NCBI GenBank assembly: GCA_022640915.1
Contig: JALCCT010000002.1
Span: 62,001-126,000, forward strand
Length of the DNA: 64,000 nucleotides
Direction: 5' to 3'
Source of the DNA: Bifidobacterium sp.
Lineage (GTDB): Bacteria; Actinomycetota; Actinomycetes; Actinomycetales; Bifidobacteriaceae
Shown here: positions 25,269-33,601 of the stretch, piece by piece
Layout of the letters: every line of letters begins with the position of its first letter
How positions within the stretch are numbered: position 1 is the first letter of the stretch
The notes under the pieces: generated by a model
Told to the model about the DNA's origin: nothing
Database searches by the model: none
Seen by the model: only the letters and a program-made list of their open reading frames with translations
Program-made: the position numbers and the translations under genes

Positions 25269-26912
25269 TTATCTGAGCGTAGTGAGGTCGAGATTGTTGA
25301 GCAGGTCATAGTTCACGTCAGTCAGGTCCGGACGGGAAACGACATTTGCGCCTTGCACTACCAGCGGAACGTAGGGACTAGCCTGGTTGAGCGCGTTCTG
25401 CAGATCTTGCCATGCCTTATTTCGAGCCGATTCACCGCTCGCGTTCTGCGCAGCCTCGACAAGCGGCATAATGGCATCAGCCGAAGCAGAAGCGGCCCAT
25501 CCGCCCGACGCCTTGGCCCCGGCGGCGGTGTACCAGCCGGCCCGTTTGGCGATGTTCTGGTCGGGGGCGAAAACGAAGTAGTCCGAAGGATCGGGATAGT
25601 CTGCTCCCCATGTGCTCAGGCCCGCCTGGAACTTGCCGGAACGGAAGGTGTCCAGCCGGGTCGTGGTCGGCTGGCCGACAAGCTTGATATTGACCCCCAG
25701 CGTCTTCATATCGGCCTGGAACAGCTGCGCGATCTGCGTGGCAGAATCGTCATCGGACGAATATAGGAAGCTGATCTGCTCGTTGTTGTATCCCGACTTC
25801 TTGAGCAGTGCCTTCGCAGCGTCGAGATCATACGTATTCTCGCTTGAGCTCTTGAGCGCGCCAAGGAACGAATTGGGCACCATGCCATAGGCTTGTTCGG
25901 AGCCCTTGCCGTAGATCGCCACGTATTTCTCGTAGTTGACCGCCTTGCGCACGGCGTTCACGAATTCCACATCAGCAGCCTTACCGCCATATTGCGGATC
26001 AGAATTGAACCACAGGAACGTCGTGGATCCGGAAGGCCCAGAAGATACATGAGCCTCAGAGCTCTTGAGATTGGCTGCTTCATCGGAATTAATTGACAGG
26101 GCGATGTCTGTCGAGCCGGCCTTGATGTTGGTCAGTTCGGTGGAGGAGTCGACATTGTTCATGACGACCGTGTCATACCGGGGCTTGTCCCCCTTGAATT
26201 TCGGATTGCGCTTGAGCGTGACCTTGGAATCCATCGAAACCGAATCGAACTGGTACGGGCCAGAGCCTGCAGAATGAGCGTTGAGATACTTATCGGCCTT
26301 GTCCTTCGGAGTGAGTGCACCGCCGTTTGCCTCCACGACGCTCTTTTCCACGATGCCGAGGTTGACGCTCGGCAGAATGTAAGGGATCGCCGGATTCGGC
26401 GTTTCACTGCTCAGCGTCAGGCTCGTGTCATTCTTCTTGGCCACGGTAACGCCATCGAGGTAGAAGGACGGGTTGCCTTGAATTCCCTGGACGCGCTGAT
26501 ATGAATACACGATGTCGTCCACACTGACTTTCTTGCCATCGGCGAAGTAGTGGTCGCCGTTCAACGTCAAGGTCACGATCTTGTTGTCATCGGAGATCGT
26601 GTAGGTGCAGATTTCGGGCTGTGGCTTGCTCATGTCGTTATTGGTGAACTTCAATGCTGACTGGTAGACGGCGCGCAGAACGGTCACGGCCGTAGTTTCG
26701 AAGCTTCTTGCCGGATCGAGGGTGATGATATCGAACGAGCTATCGACCACCAACGAGCCATTGCTGCCCGTATTGGCCGTTGCTCCCTTGGATCCCTCAG
26801 CGCCCCCGCACGCTGCGGTGGTAATCAGCATAGTTGCGGCCGCCAGAGCAGCGAGCGAAACCTTGCACAATTTGCGCAGGTAGCCGCCGAGAATTGTGGT
26901 GGAATGATTCAT
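25269..26912 (-). CDS. Dipeptide/oligopeptide-binding lipoprotein (solute-binding protein family 5)
   Basis: The 547-residue extracellular receptor of the importer. A basic N-terminus, a hydrophobic stretch (18-33) and lipobox TAAC with lipidated C35 show that it is anchored to the outer face of the membrane. Family 5 marks are FDIITLDPARSFETTAV, the SANY-like GDKPRYDTVVMN and ATTRLDTFRSGKFQ. Ligand specificity is unreadable from sequence; context suggests peptides. It is the first cistron of 26912-21296. A strong inverted repeat lies at 27006-27047 in its upstream region. Confidence 0.93.
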   Translation of the reverse strand: MNHSTTILGGYLRKLCKVSLAALAAATMLITTAACGGAEGSKGATANTGSNGSLVVDSSFDIITLDPARSFETTAVTVLRAVYQSALKFTNNDMSKPQPEICTYTISDDNKIVTLTLNGDHYFADGKKVSVDDIVYSYQRVQGIQGNPSFYLDGVTVAKKNDTSLTLSSETPNPAIPYILPSVNLGIVEKSVVEANGGALTPKDKADKYLNAHSAGSGPYQFDSVSMDSKVTLKRNPKFKGDKPRYDTVVMNNVDSSTELTNIKAGSTDIALSINSDEAANLKSSEAHVSSGPSGSTTFLWFNSDPQYGGKAADVEFVNAVRKAVNYEKYVAIYGKGSEQAYGMVPNSFLGALKSSSENTYDLDAAKALLKKSGYNNEQISFLYSSDDDSATQIAQLFQADMKTLGVNIKLVGQPTTTRLDTFRSGKFQAGLSTWGADYPDPSDYFVFAPDQNIAKRAGWYTAAGAKASGGWAASASADAIMPLVEAAQNASGESARNKAWQDLQNALNQASPYVPLVVQGANVVSRPDLTDVNYDLLNNLDLTTLR

Positions 26913-27005
26913 ATCTCTCTCCTACAGTTGTGATTCGGCAAAACCCTGAAACTGCTCCCGCGCACTGTTCCTGGTACGCAGGTATAAGCCGATTGAAGAC
27001 CTGAA

Positions 27006-27047
27006 GTGTTACCAGATGATGTTGCGCAAACTATCATCATGTAACAC
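27006..27047. promoter_or_regulatory. Inverted repeat upstream of the dpp operon
   Basis: Arms GTGTTAC (27006-27012) + ATGATG (27016-27021) pair with CATCAT (27035-27040) + GTAACAC (27041-27047). The centre contains the palindrome TTGCGCAA (27022-27029). It is 94 nt upstream of the dppA-like start, so it could be an operator or a leader hairpin. The first arm has a 3-nt bulge. Confidence 0.5.
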
Positions 27048-27169
27048 ACTGTGCGACGCATCATGTCGTTTCGGCTCGTTTCAGGTGTTGCGCACCGCAT
27101 GCCGCTGCCCTTCCAAGCACGGAAATTCGAGATGCGCAAGACGCAATGGGCGCTTATGGGAATAGCCAG

Positions 27170-28213
27170 CTACTCCCCCGCCGTCATAAAGGCGCGGTAG
27201 GCATCGTCGTTGGCTTCGAGCACGCGCAGGGCGTTCTTCCAGCCGAGTTTGTTGAGATCCTCCTCGCTCCAGCCGCGCGAGCGCAGCTCGGCAAAGAGAT
27301 TCTGGTATTCGCCAACGTCCGACAAGCCTTCGGGCATGGTGTCAGTGCCGTCGAAGTCGCCGCCGACGCCAACATAGTCCACACCCATCACCTCGCGTGC
27401 GGCCTCGACGTGGTCGGCCACCATGCCCACGGTGACTGCAGGACGCGGGCCGTGCTCGCCGCCCTCGTACCAGTCATGCAGCTCGGCCGAGACGAAGCCG
27501 GGAACAGCGGTGATCATCTGCACACCGCCGTTCTTGACGAGCATGCGTTGCACGTCTTCGGGAACGTTGCGCGGGTGGGGATTGACGCAATAACACGACG
27601 AGTGGCTGAACATGACCGGCAGTTGCGAAGCCTCGAGCGCGTCGCGCATAGTGTCGGGCGAGACGTGGGCAAGATCTACGATCATGCCGATGCGGTTCAT
27701 CTCGGCCACGATCTCGCGTCCACGGTCGTTGAGCCCGTGCCACTTGTGCTCGCCCATCGAGGCGTCGGCGAACTCGTTGGTGTTGTTCCATGTCATCGTC
27801 ATATAGCGCACGCCCAGCCGCGCGTATTCGCGCAGCACAGCCATGTTGTTCACGATCTGATGACCGCCTTCGATACCGATGAGCGAGGCAATGCGGCCTT
27901 CATCGCGCGCAGCCAGCACGTCCTTTGCGCTCGTGGCCAGTTTGAACGTCTCGGGGTAGCGGGCACACATGCGATGGATGAAATCGATCTGCTCGAGCGT
28001 GGCGATCACGGCGTCGCCACCCGCGAAATCGCTGTGCACATACGCCGACCAGAATTGCGCCAAGTAGCCGCCGCGCCTGAGCTTCGGGATGTCGGTGTGC
28101 AGGGTCTGCGGCAATTCCTGGTCGATGCCCTCGACGCTATAGCCGCGCTCGGCGCGCGACTCCCACGGCAGATCATTGTGGCCGTCGATGACCGGGATGA
28201 TGGGTTCGCTCAT
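27170..28213 (-). CDS. Membrane dipeptidase family (peptidase M19)
   Basis: The 347-residue zinc dipeptidase is of the renal-dipeptidase family, which cleaves dipeptides, including those with a C-terminal D-residue. Motifs: VIDGHNDLPW with the HxD zinc ligands (H12, D14), the bridging Glu in LIGIEGGHQI, and the downstream histidines in FSHSSCYCVNPHPRNV and YVGVGGDFDGTD. No signal peptide is seen, so it acts in the cytosol, consistent with processing imported dipeptides. ATG 28213 has AAGGAG 6 nt upstream; a longer frame to 28294 has no similarity. It sits between the dpp operon and the DmpA-type peptidase gene on the same strand. Confidence 0.93.
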   Translation of the reverse strand: MSEPIIPVIDGHNDLPWESRAERGYSVEGIDQELPQTLHTDIPKLRRGGYLAQFWSAYVHSDFAGGDAVIATLEQIDFIHRMCARYPETFKLATSAKDVLAARDEGRIASLIGIEGGHQIVNNMAVLREYARLGVRYMTMTWNNTNEFADASMGEHKWHGLNDRGREIVAEMNRIGMIVDLAHVSPDTMRDALEASQLPVMFSHSSCYCVNPHPRNVPEDVQRMLVKNGGVQMITAVPGFVSAELHDWYEGGEHGPRPAVTVGMVADHVEAAREVMGVDYVGVGGDFDGTDTMPEGLSDVGEYQNLFAELRSRGWSEEDLNKLGWKNALRVLEANDDAYRAFMTAGE

Positions 28214-28250
28214 GTGGTGCTCCTTGATTGAGGTGGTGGCTGGTGGTGCA

Positions 28251-28286
28251 GATCGTTGATTGGTGGTTTCAAGACCAACGACGATC
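28251..28286. repeat. Nested inverted repeat between the P1 peptidase and dipeptidase genes
   Basis: Outer arms GATCG (28251-28255)/CGATC (28282-28286) and inner arms TTGGT (28260-28264)/ACCAA (28274-28278) form one hairpin in the 103-nt gap. It may be a terminator or processing site between the two peptidase cistrons. Confidence 0.4.
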
Positions 28287-28316
28287 ACGGTCAAATTAGA
28301 CTGGGTCTGGTCTCAC

Positions 28317-29534
28317 TCAAATTTCCGGCATCGCAATGTTCGCCTTGCGGCACGCGTCGCGCAGGCTGAACGCCGAACCGTGCGCTCCGTCTATGACGCT
28401 ACAAGCGTGAGTCAGGGAACTGATGATCGACTCTTCGCTGGCGGCCGCCACCGCGCGGAAGCATGCGTCCATGGCGTTCTCGTTGAGCAACTCGCCTTGG
28501 CTGATCATCGGCCCATGGCCGTCGCCATAGTCATTGCCGCGTTCGTCGCCGCGGTCGCCGCCGGCCCAGTGCGCGATGCGGTTCGCTGTGCTGAACGCCA
28601 CGACGATCTCCCCGCTGCCGTTGCCGATGTAGCCGCCGCAGCGCGTGATGCCGACCGTCACCCGCTTGCACAGCCGCCGCAATTGCCGCGAGTCCGCTGG
28701 CAGGTCGGTCGCGATCACGGCGACGATACTGCCTTTGTCTTCAGCGCCGTCGCTGTTTTCGCTATCTTCGTCAATTTCAGAACATTCTGTGTTTTCGGAA
28801 ACTTCGGTGTCTTCGGCGGAGTATACGGGTTCGGAAGACTGCGCGTGTGCGTCAGATGATTCGACTGCAAGCTCGCGCGCCAAGCTCCTGCCGATCGGCT
28901 GGCCGTTGTAGCGCAGGCATTCCATGGATCCGAAGTTGGACATCACCAGCACGCCGATAGTGAACCGCCGGCCGTCGAATGCGACGACGCGCGAGGACGA
29001 GCCGATGCCGCCTTTCAGCCCGAAGCACACCATGCCGCTGCCGCCGCCGACATCGCCCTCGTCGAATTCCGGCGCAGCGCGGGCGATCGCGTTCAGGCCG
29101 TCTGCGGGCGTGACACGCATCGCCCGGATATCGTTGAGCGTCCCATCGTTGCATTCGAGCACCACGGGGTTGACCGTCCCTGTGCTTACGCCGATCTGCT
29201 CATGCCGATCCAGCGAATAACGAACCAGCGCGTCGAAGCATGCGCCGCACGAGAAGGTGTTGGTCAGCAAGATCGGCGTCTCCAAGCTGCCGAGTTCCTC
29301 GACCTGCACCAACCCCATGCTTTTGCCGAATCCGTTGGATACGTAAGCCGCAGCAGGCAGTTTGCTGGCGAAGCAGTCACCCGGTGGCACAATCGCCGTG
29401 ACACCAGTGCGTGCCTTCAGCCCAGCAAGCAGCGAAATGTGGCCCACCGTGATCCCTGGCACGTCGGTTATCAGATTGCGCGAACCTTTGGGCGCGTGGC
29501 ACAACTCGTCATTCAGCACAGCGTTCACTCCCAT
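28317..29534 (-). CDS. DmpA-type aminopeptidase (P1 family, S58)
   Basis: The 405-residue protein matches the self-cleaving Ntn-type DmpA/BapA family, which removes N-terminal L-, D- or beta-amino acids. The precursor is cut before the nucleophile serine, here SNFG|SMEC (S203). Other marks are ITDVPGITVGH, VTAIVPPGD, NGFGKSMGLVQVEELG, GDVGGGSGMVCFGLKGGIGSSSR and EIVVAFSTANR. Unusual: a ~43-residue acidic insertion (residues 225-267, DNA 28862-28734) rich in Glu/Asp/Ser follows the nucleophile, and a Gly/Asp-rich loop lies near residue 325-342. ATG 29534 was chosen for its GGAG 6 nt upstream; an upstream frame to 29567 is less likely. Confidence 0.9.
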   Translation of the reverse strand: MGVNAVLNDELCHAPKGSRNLITDVPGITVGHISLLAGLKARTGVTAIVPPGDCFASKLPAAAYVSNGFGKSMGLVQVEELGSLETPILLTNTFSCGACFDALVRYSLDRHEQIGVSTGTVNPVVLECNDGTLNDIRAMRVTPADGLNAIARAAPEFDEGDVGGGSGMVCFGLKGGIGSSSRVVAFDGRRFTIGVLVMSNFGSMECLRYNGQPIGRSLARELAVESSDAHAQSSEPVYSAEDTEVSENTECSEIDEDSENSDGAEDKGSIVAVIATDLPADSRQLRRLCKRVTVGITRCGGYIGNGSGEIVVAFSTANRIAHWAGGDRGDERGNDYGDGHGPMISQGELLNENAMDACFRAVAAASEESIISSLTHACSVIDGAHGSAFSLRDACRKANIAMPEI

Positions 29535-29718
29535 ACGGCGCTCCGTTCCTGCGCGGTTCCGGCGCACACATAGCGCCGGATTCTCGCGTCGAGCTTGCGC
29601 ATATCGGCTTTCAGCATGCCAGCCATTGTGCGCCCCACATGTTACCAGCGGGCTACGGGCAGCGCCGCAATCTCCATCATGCCTCTCGCCGCATGATCGG
29701 CCCGGCCCCGCCGACTAC

Positions 29719-31878
29719 TCAGGCCACATTGCCATAGACCTGCGATTGCAGGTCTTTTCGGGCGGTCTCCATCGTGGTAATGTCGCCCAACAACGTGATC
29801 TTCTCAGCGCCGTCGGGCAGTTGTGACATCTTGCGCTTGGCGGCGCCAATGCGGCGCATGAAGCCCATATCGAGCAGCCGCACCAGCAGTTCGGCGGCAT
29901 AACGCTGCTCGGCCGGACTCGGCGCACGCAGCTGCACAGCCGCAGCCTGAATAATCTGACCGTTTTGCACCGCCGAGCCTATTGGGGCTGCAGTCGACGA
30001 GTTCCCCGTGCCAGAATCAGCGCCCGCAGAACCGGACGAGTCACGCGGATCGGGCGGCAACGGCAACGGCATGACCGCCAGCTCGTTGATGACCTGTTCA
30101 AGCATCGGGCCGCCGGCTTTGGCGAGGCTATGAATCCACAATCCCTGCGGCGTATCGTCGCTGGGCAGTCCGCCAGCGGCAGCCACCGCCTGGAACAGCG
30201 AGCGGAACACCGGGGTCATGAAATTTGCCAGGCTCAGTTGTGCAAACCACGTATGGCCGATGGCTCGAGGCACTTGGATAAGCATGGCCATGAACTGCTG
30301 CTCGCAGATGAACACGGCGTCGTCGATACGATAATAGGTCTGTTCATTGGCATCGCGGCGCTCAAGAGCCTTGCGCCGGACCGGATTCTCGTACGGATTC
30401 TGACCGCGCTCACCCCGCTCCTCTCGGCCTGTAAAGCCGCCTCCCGATGCCAGTCCGCCGAAACGCCGTTTCGACGCATAGGCATCGTCGTCACGCACGT
30501 TGAGCTGCCGCCGTGCGGCATTGACCTCGCGGCGCATGATGTCGAGATCCACACCGATGCGACGTGTCGCCTTGCGCGTGTAGATGTCCAGCAGCGAGCG
30601 GTCGCGGATCTGTGCGATTAACGGTGCCGCGGCCTTGACCGCACCCATCTGGCCGGTCGTATACGACGTATCGAAACGTGCGATGGCGGCATCGATCACG
30701 AAATCATACAGCGGCTTCGCGTGTTCGATCAGCGAACTCACCGCTTCGTCGCCCTGCTGCAAACGCAGGTCACACGGGTCGAGATTGTTCTCGGCGACTG
30801 CCACGAAAGTCTGCGAAAGGAACGCCGAATCAAGGGAGAAAGCATGCAACGCCGCCTTCTGTCCCGCTGCATCGCCATCGAAAGTGAACACAATGCGAGA
30901 GCTGAGCGACTGCCCTTCCACATTGAGCGGCCCGATGAGCTGCACGGCCCCGAGCGAATCGTCGGAGATGAGCCGACGCACGATTTTGGCGTGCTCTGCG
31001 CCGAATGCGGTGCCGCAGGTAGCCACTGCGGTGGTGATGCCGGCCAAATGGCAGGCCATCACATCCGTATATCCTTCGACGATGACCGCCTGGCGTTTTT
31101 TCACGATGGCCGACTTGGCCAAATCGATGCCGTAGAGTACTTGCGTCTTGCGATAGAGCTGAGTGTCCGGAGTGTTGATGTATTTCGCGCCGATTGTATC
31201 GTCGTCGTAGAGCTTACGCGCGCCAAAGCCCAACGTGCGTCCGGTGGAGTCGCGGATCGGCCAAGTCGCCCGCCCTCGGAAATAGTCGTAGACGCCGCGC
31301 TGGCCTTGGCGCGCAAGCCCGGCATCGAGCATCTCCTGTTGGGTAAAGCCTTTGCCTGCCAAGTAGAGCACGAGATTGTCCCAGCCCTGCGGAGCATACC
31401 CGCAGCCGAATCGCTCGCAGTCAGCCTGGCTGAAGTTGCGCCCGCCGAGCAACTTGCGCGCCGCGAGCGCCTCTTTCGTCAGGATCTGCGACACAAAGAA
31501 GCGTTGCGCCTCCTCGTTAGCATCCAGCAGCCGCGTGCGCTTCGACCCGGAGTGCTCTTCGTGGCCCGACCCGGCCTCATAATGCAATTCGATGTGGTAT
31601 TTGTCGGCCAGCAGCTCTACAGCCTCGCGAAAATCGATGTTCTCCTGCTGCTCGACGTAGCCGAACACGTCGCCGCCCAGACCACACCCGAAGCAGTGCC
31701 AGACCCCCAACGACGGTCGCACCGAGAAGCTTGGCGTCTTCTCATCATGGAAGGGGCACAGCCCCACGTAGGTGCCAGTTCCCGAAGGCTTGAGCGTCAC
31801 GGACGCGGACACGATGTCGTACAGGTCCGCAGCAGCGCGCACCTTCTCCACGTCTTCCTTCAGAATCATTCCAGCCAT
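29719..31878 (-). CDS. dnaG: DNA primase
   Basis: The primase lays RNA primers at the replication fork. The 719 residues begin with a CHC2 zinc domain (GLCPFHDEKTPSFSV...HCFGCG; C41, H44, C62, C65), followed by the primase core, the TOPRIM part (AVIVEGYTDVMA; VFTFDGDAAGQKAA) and a C-terminal DnaB-binding region. An N/S/G-rich linker lies in the C-terminal third. Lengths and motifs match actinobacterial DnaG. A shorter start (ATG 31869, MILKEDVEKVR) is equally plausible. It lies downstream of dgt on the same strand, with a 10-bp inverted repeat between them. Confidence 0.97.
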   Translation of the reverse strand: MAGMILKEDVEKVRAAADLYDIVSASVTLKPSGTGTYVGLCPFHDEKTPSFSVRPSLGVWHCFGCGLGGDVFGYVEQQENIDFREAVELLADKYHIELHYEAGSGHEEHSGSKRTRLLDANEEAQRFFVSQILTKEALAARKLLGGRNFSQADCERFGCGYAPQGWDNLVLYLAGKGFTQQEMLDAGLARQGQRGVYDYFRGRATWPIRDSTGRTLGFGARKLYDDDTIGAKYINTPDTQLYRKTQVLYGIDLAKSAIVKKRQAVIVEGYTDVMACHLAGITTAVATCGTAFGAEHAKIVRRLISDDSLGAVQLIGPLNVEGQSLSSRIVFTFDGDAAGQKAALHAFSLDSAFLSQTFVAVAENNLDPCDLRLQQGDEAVSSLIEHAKPLYDFVIDAAIARFDTSYTTGQMGAVKAAAPLIAQIRDRSLLDIYTRKATRRIGVDLDIMRREVNAARRQLNVRDDDAYASKRRFGGLASGGGFTGREERGERGQNPYENPVRRKALERRDANEQTYYRIDDAVFICEQQFMAMLIQVPRAIGHTWFAQLSLANFMTPVFRSLFQAVAAAGGLPSDDTPQGLWIHSLAKAGGPMLEQVINELAVMPLPLPPDPRDSSGSAGADSGTGNSSTAAPIGSAVQNGQIIQAAAVQLRAPSPAEQRYAAELLVRLLDMGFMRRIGAAKRKMSQLPDGAEKITLLGDITTMETARKDLQSQVYGNVA

Positions 31879-31930
31879 AGTGCCCCACGATACTCGACCG
31901 TGTCCATATCGTGCTGTGCATCATTTTCCC

Positions 31931-31958
31931 CATCGCGAATGCCGATCGATTCGCGATG
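31931..31958. repeat. 10-bp perfect inverted repeat between dgt and dnaG
   Basis: CATCGCGAAT (31931-31940) and ATTCGCGATG (31949-31958) flank an 8-nt loop in the ~207-nt gap between dgt and dnaG. It lies ~53 nt before the dnaG start. It may be a terminator of dgt or a site affecting dnaG expression; no U-tract follows. Confidence 0.45.
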
Positions 31959-32085
31959 CCCCCGGATACCAGCATGCCAAACTCGCGCAATGTGAAAGCT
32001 GGCAACGCCACTGACATGAATGTTCCGGGCGAAACAAGCCCATGAGATACGCCGAGCATATCTGTAGCAACGCTCGAAAATGCCC

Positions 32086-33366
32086 CTAGCACAGGATCGA
32101 GTGCATCGCGAGCGCCGACCCGTCAGTGAGATTGGCCACCTGGTCGATGGCCACGCGCAGTCGCTCGTCGTCATTGGTGGCTTCGTTCCAGTCCTGCAGG
32201 AACACGGCTTCCAACGCATCGCTGGGCCTCGGGGAATCTGCCATGAACACATCAACCAGATCCGCGACGATAGACTGCTCCTGTTGATGCATAGGTTCGC
32301 GCTCACGCGGCTCCATGACGAAATACACGGCGATACCTTTGAGTATCACGATCTCATATGACGTCTGTTCAGGAATGACGACCGAGGCGCTGTAGCGAGT
32401 TAACGGGCCATAGCCGTAACGTTCGCGCGTGGCAGTCTCCACCGAACTGGCGAAGCGGCCGATCAAGGCGCTGGTGATGTTCTTGAGCTGGGCCAAAGCC
32501 TGACGCGAGCCGTTGAAATGCGCAGGGAACAGCTGTTCACCACGCAAGCGAAGCAAAGCCGCGAGGAGTTTGCCAGCATCCCATTTCCCGCCGTACCAGC
32601 CACGCGTGTCTTCAATGATCGCGTCGACAATACGGGTGTCAGTCAATGCCATCGGATTAAACGCGCCAGTGGCGATCGCATCCTCGACGTCGTGCACGCT
32701 GTATGCGATGTCGTCGCTCAGATCCATGACCTGGCATTCCATCGGCTTCGTAGCCTTTGGGGCGCCTTGCTTGAGCCAGTTGAACACGTCGGCGTCATCG
32801 GGGTACACGCAATATTTGGCGCTGCGTTCACCCTTCGGGTGCTGCGCGGCCTCGGAGAGTGTCCACGGGTATTTTACGGCGGCATCCAAGGAAGCACGGG
32901 TCAGATTAACGCCGGCCGAGCGGCCATCGGCGTGGAAGATTTTAGGTTCTAGGCGCGTGAGCAACCGCAACGTCTGCGCATTGCCTTCAAAACCGCCGAT
33001 GCCTGCGGCGATATCGGACAACACCTTTTCGCCGTTATGGCCGAAGGGCGGATGGCCCAGGTCGTGGGCCAAGCAGGCGCAATCCACCACATCGGGGTCG
33101 CAGCCGAGCATCATGCCGATCTGCCGGCCAATCTGCGCCACTTCAAGCGTATGAGTCAGCCGGGTTCGCGCGAAATCATCCGTGCCGGCCACCAAAATCT
33201 GGCTTTTCGCGCCCAGCCTACGCAGCGCGGAAGAATGAATCAGGCGCGCGCGGTCACGTTCGAACGCGGTGCGGGAGCGCGATTTCGGCGGCTCAGCCGC
33301 CCAGCGCTCCTCATCGAAGGCATCATAGCCCTCGTCGCCCAGCTCGCCATCCCGCGTCGTCTCCAT
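32086..33366 (-). CDS. dgt: Deoxyguanosinetriphosphate triphosphohydrolase (dGTPase)
   Basis: The ~426-residue HD-domain enzyme splits dGTP (and often other dNTPs) into the nucleoside and triphosphate, adjusting nucleotide pools. The metal-binding set is LTHTLEVAQIG (H72), CLAHDLGHPPFGHNG (HD at 101-102) and DDIAYSVHDVEDA. Residues 30-50 (SRTAFERDRARLIHSSALRRL) are the characteristic family start. ATG 33366 was chosen because similarity begins there; the frame runs on to 33534 through the repeat region without similarity. It is paired with dnaG, as in other actinobacteria. A repeat-rich stretch (33421-33586) precedes it. Confidence 0.93.
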   Translation of the reverse strand: METTRDGELGDEGYDAFDEERWAAEPPKSRSRTAFERDRARLIHSSALRRLGAKSQILVAGTDDFARTRLTHTLEVAQIGRQIGMMLGCDPDVVDCACLAHDLGHPPFGHNGEKVLSDIAAGIGGFEGNAQTLRLLTRLEPKIFHADGRSAGVNLTRASLDAAVKYPWTLSEAAQHPKGERSAKYCVYPDDADVFNWLKQGAPKATKPMECQVMDLSDDIAYSVHDVEDAIATGAFNPMALTDTRIVDAIIEDTRGWYGGKWDAGKLLAALLRLRGEQLFPAHFNGSRQALAQLKNITSALIGRFASSVETATRERYGYGPLTRYSASVVIPEQTSYEIVILKGIAVYFVMEPREREPMHQQEQSIVADLVDVFMADSPRPSDALEAVFLQDWNEATNDDERLRVAIDQVANLTDGSALAMHSILC

Positions 33367-33420
33367 AACCCCAGCATACGTGCTTGGGGAGGAGCATAGG
33401 ATCTTTCGCCGTATTGACGA

Positions 33421-33586
33421 CTCACACTTTTTTGCTGGCCCCGAAAAAATGTGAGTTGAATGAACATCGGAAATGTTAGTTTTCCGCATTGCAAATGGCG
33501 TAGTTCCAACATTTGCCGACCGAGATAAACTCACATGAATTGTTCGTTTTGCTCACACTTTTTTGATTGGCCTCAAAAAGTGTGAG
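33421..33586. repeat. Pair of near-identical hairpin units bounding a 166-bp element-like segment
   Basis: The unit CTCACACTTTTTTG begins the segment (33421) and recurs at 33552. Each is followed within ~10 nt by its own inverted partner (AAAAAATGTGAG at 33444-33455; AAAAAGTGTGAG at 33575-33586), so the segment starts with CTCACAC and ends with GTGTGAG. A third half-copy CTCACAT occurs at 33530-33536. Between them lie further short repeats (AAATGTT near 33470, AACATTT near 33509). It could be a small miniature-element-like repeat or a double terminator between alr and dgt. Confidence 0.55.
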
Positions 33587-33601
33587 TCGCACAACCACTC
33601 T

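Noticed and set aside
27146..28231. 361-residue plus-strand frame opposite the M19 dipeptidase
   Set aside because: Antisense shadow; the dipeptidase has all zinc-ligand motifs.
33367..33534. N-terminal 56-codon extension of the dgt frame
   Set aside because: Runs through the hairpin repeats and has no similarity; family similarity starts at ATG 33366.
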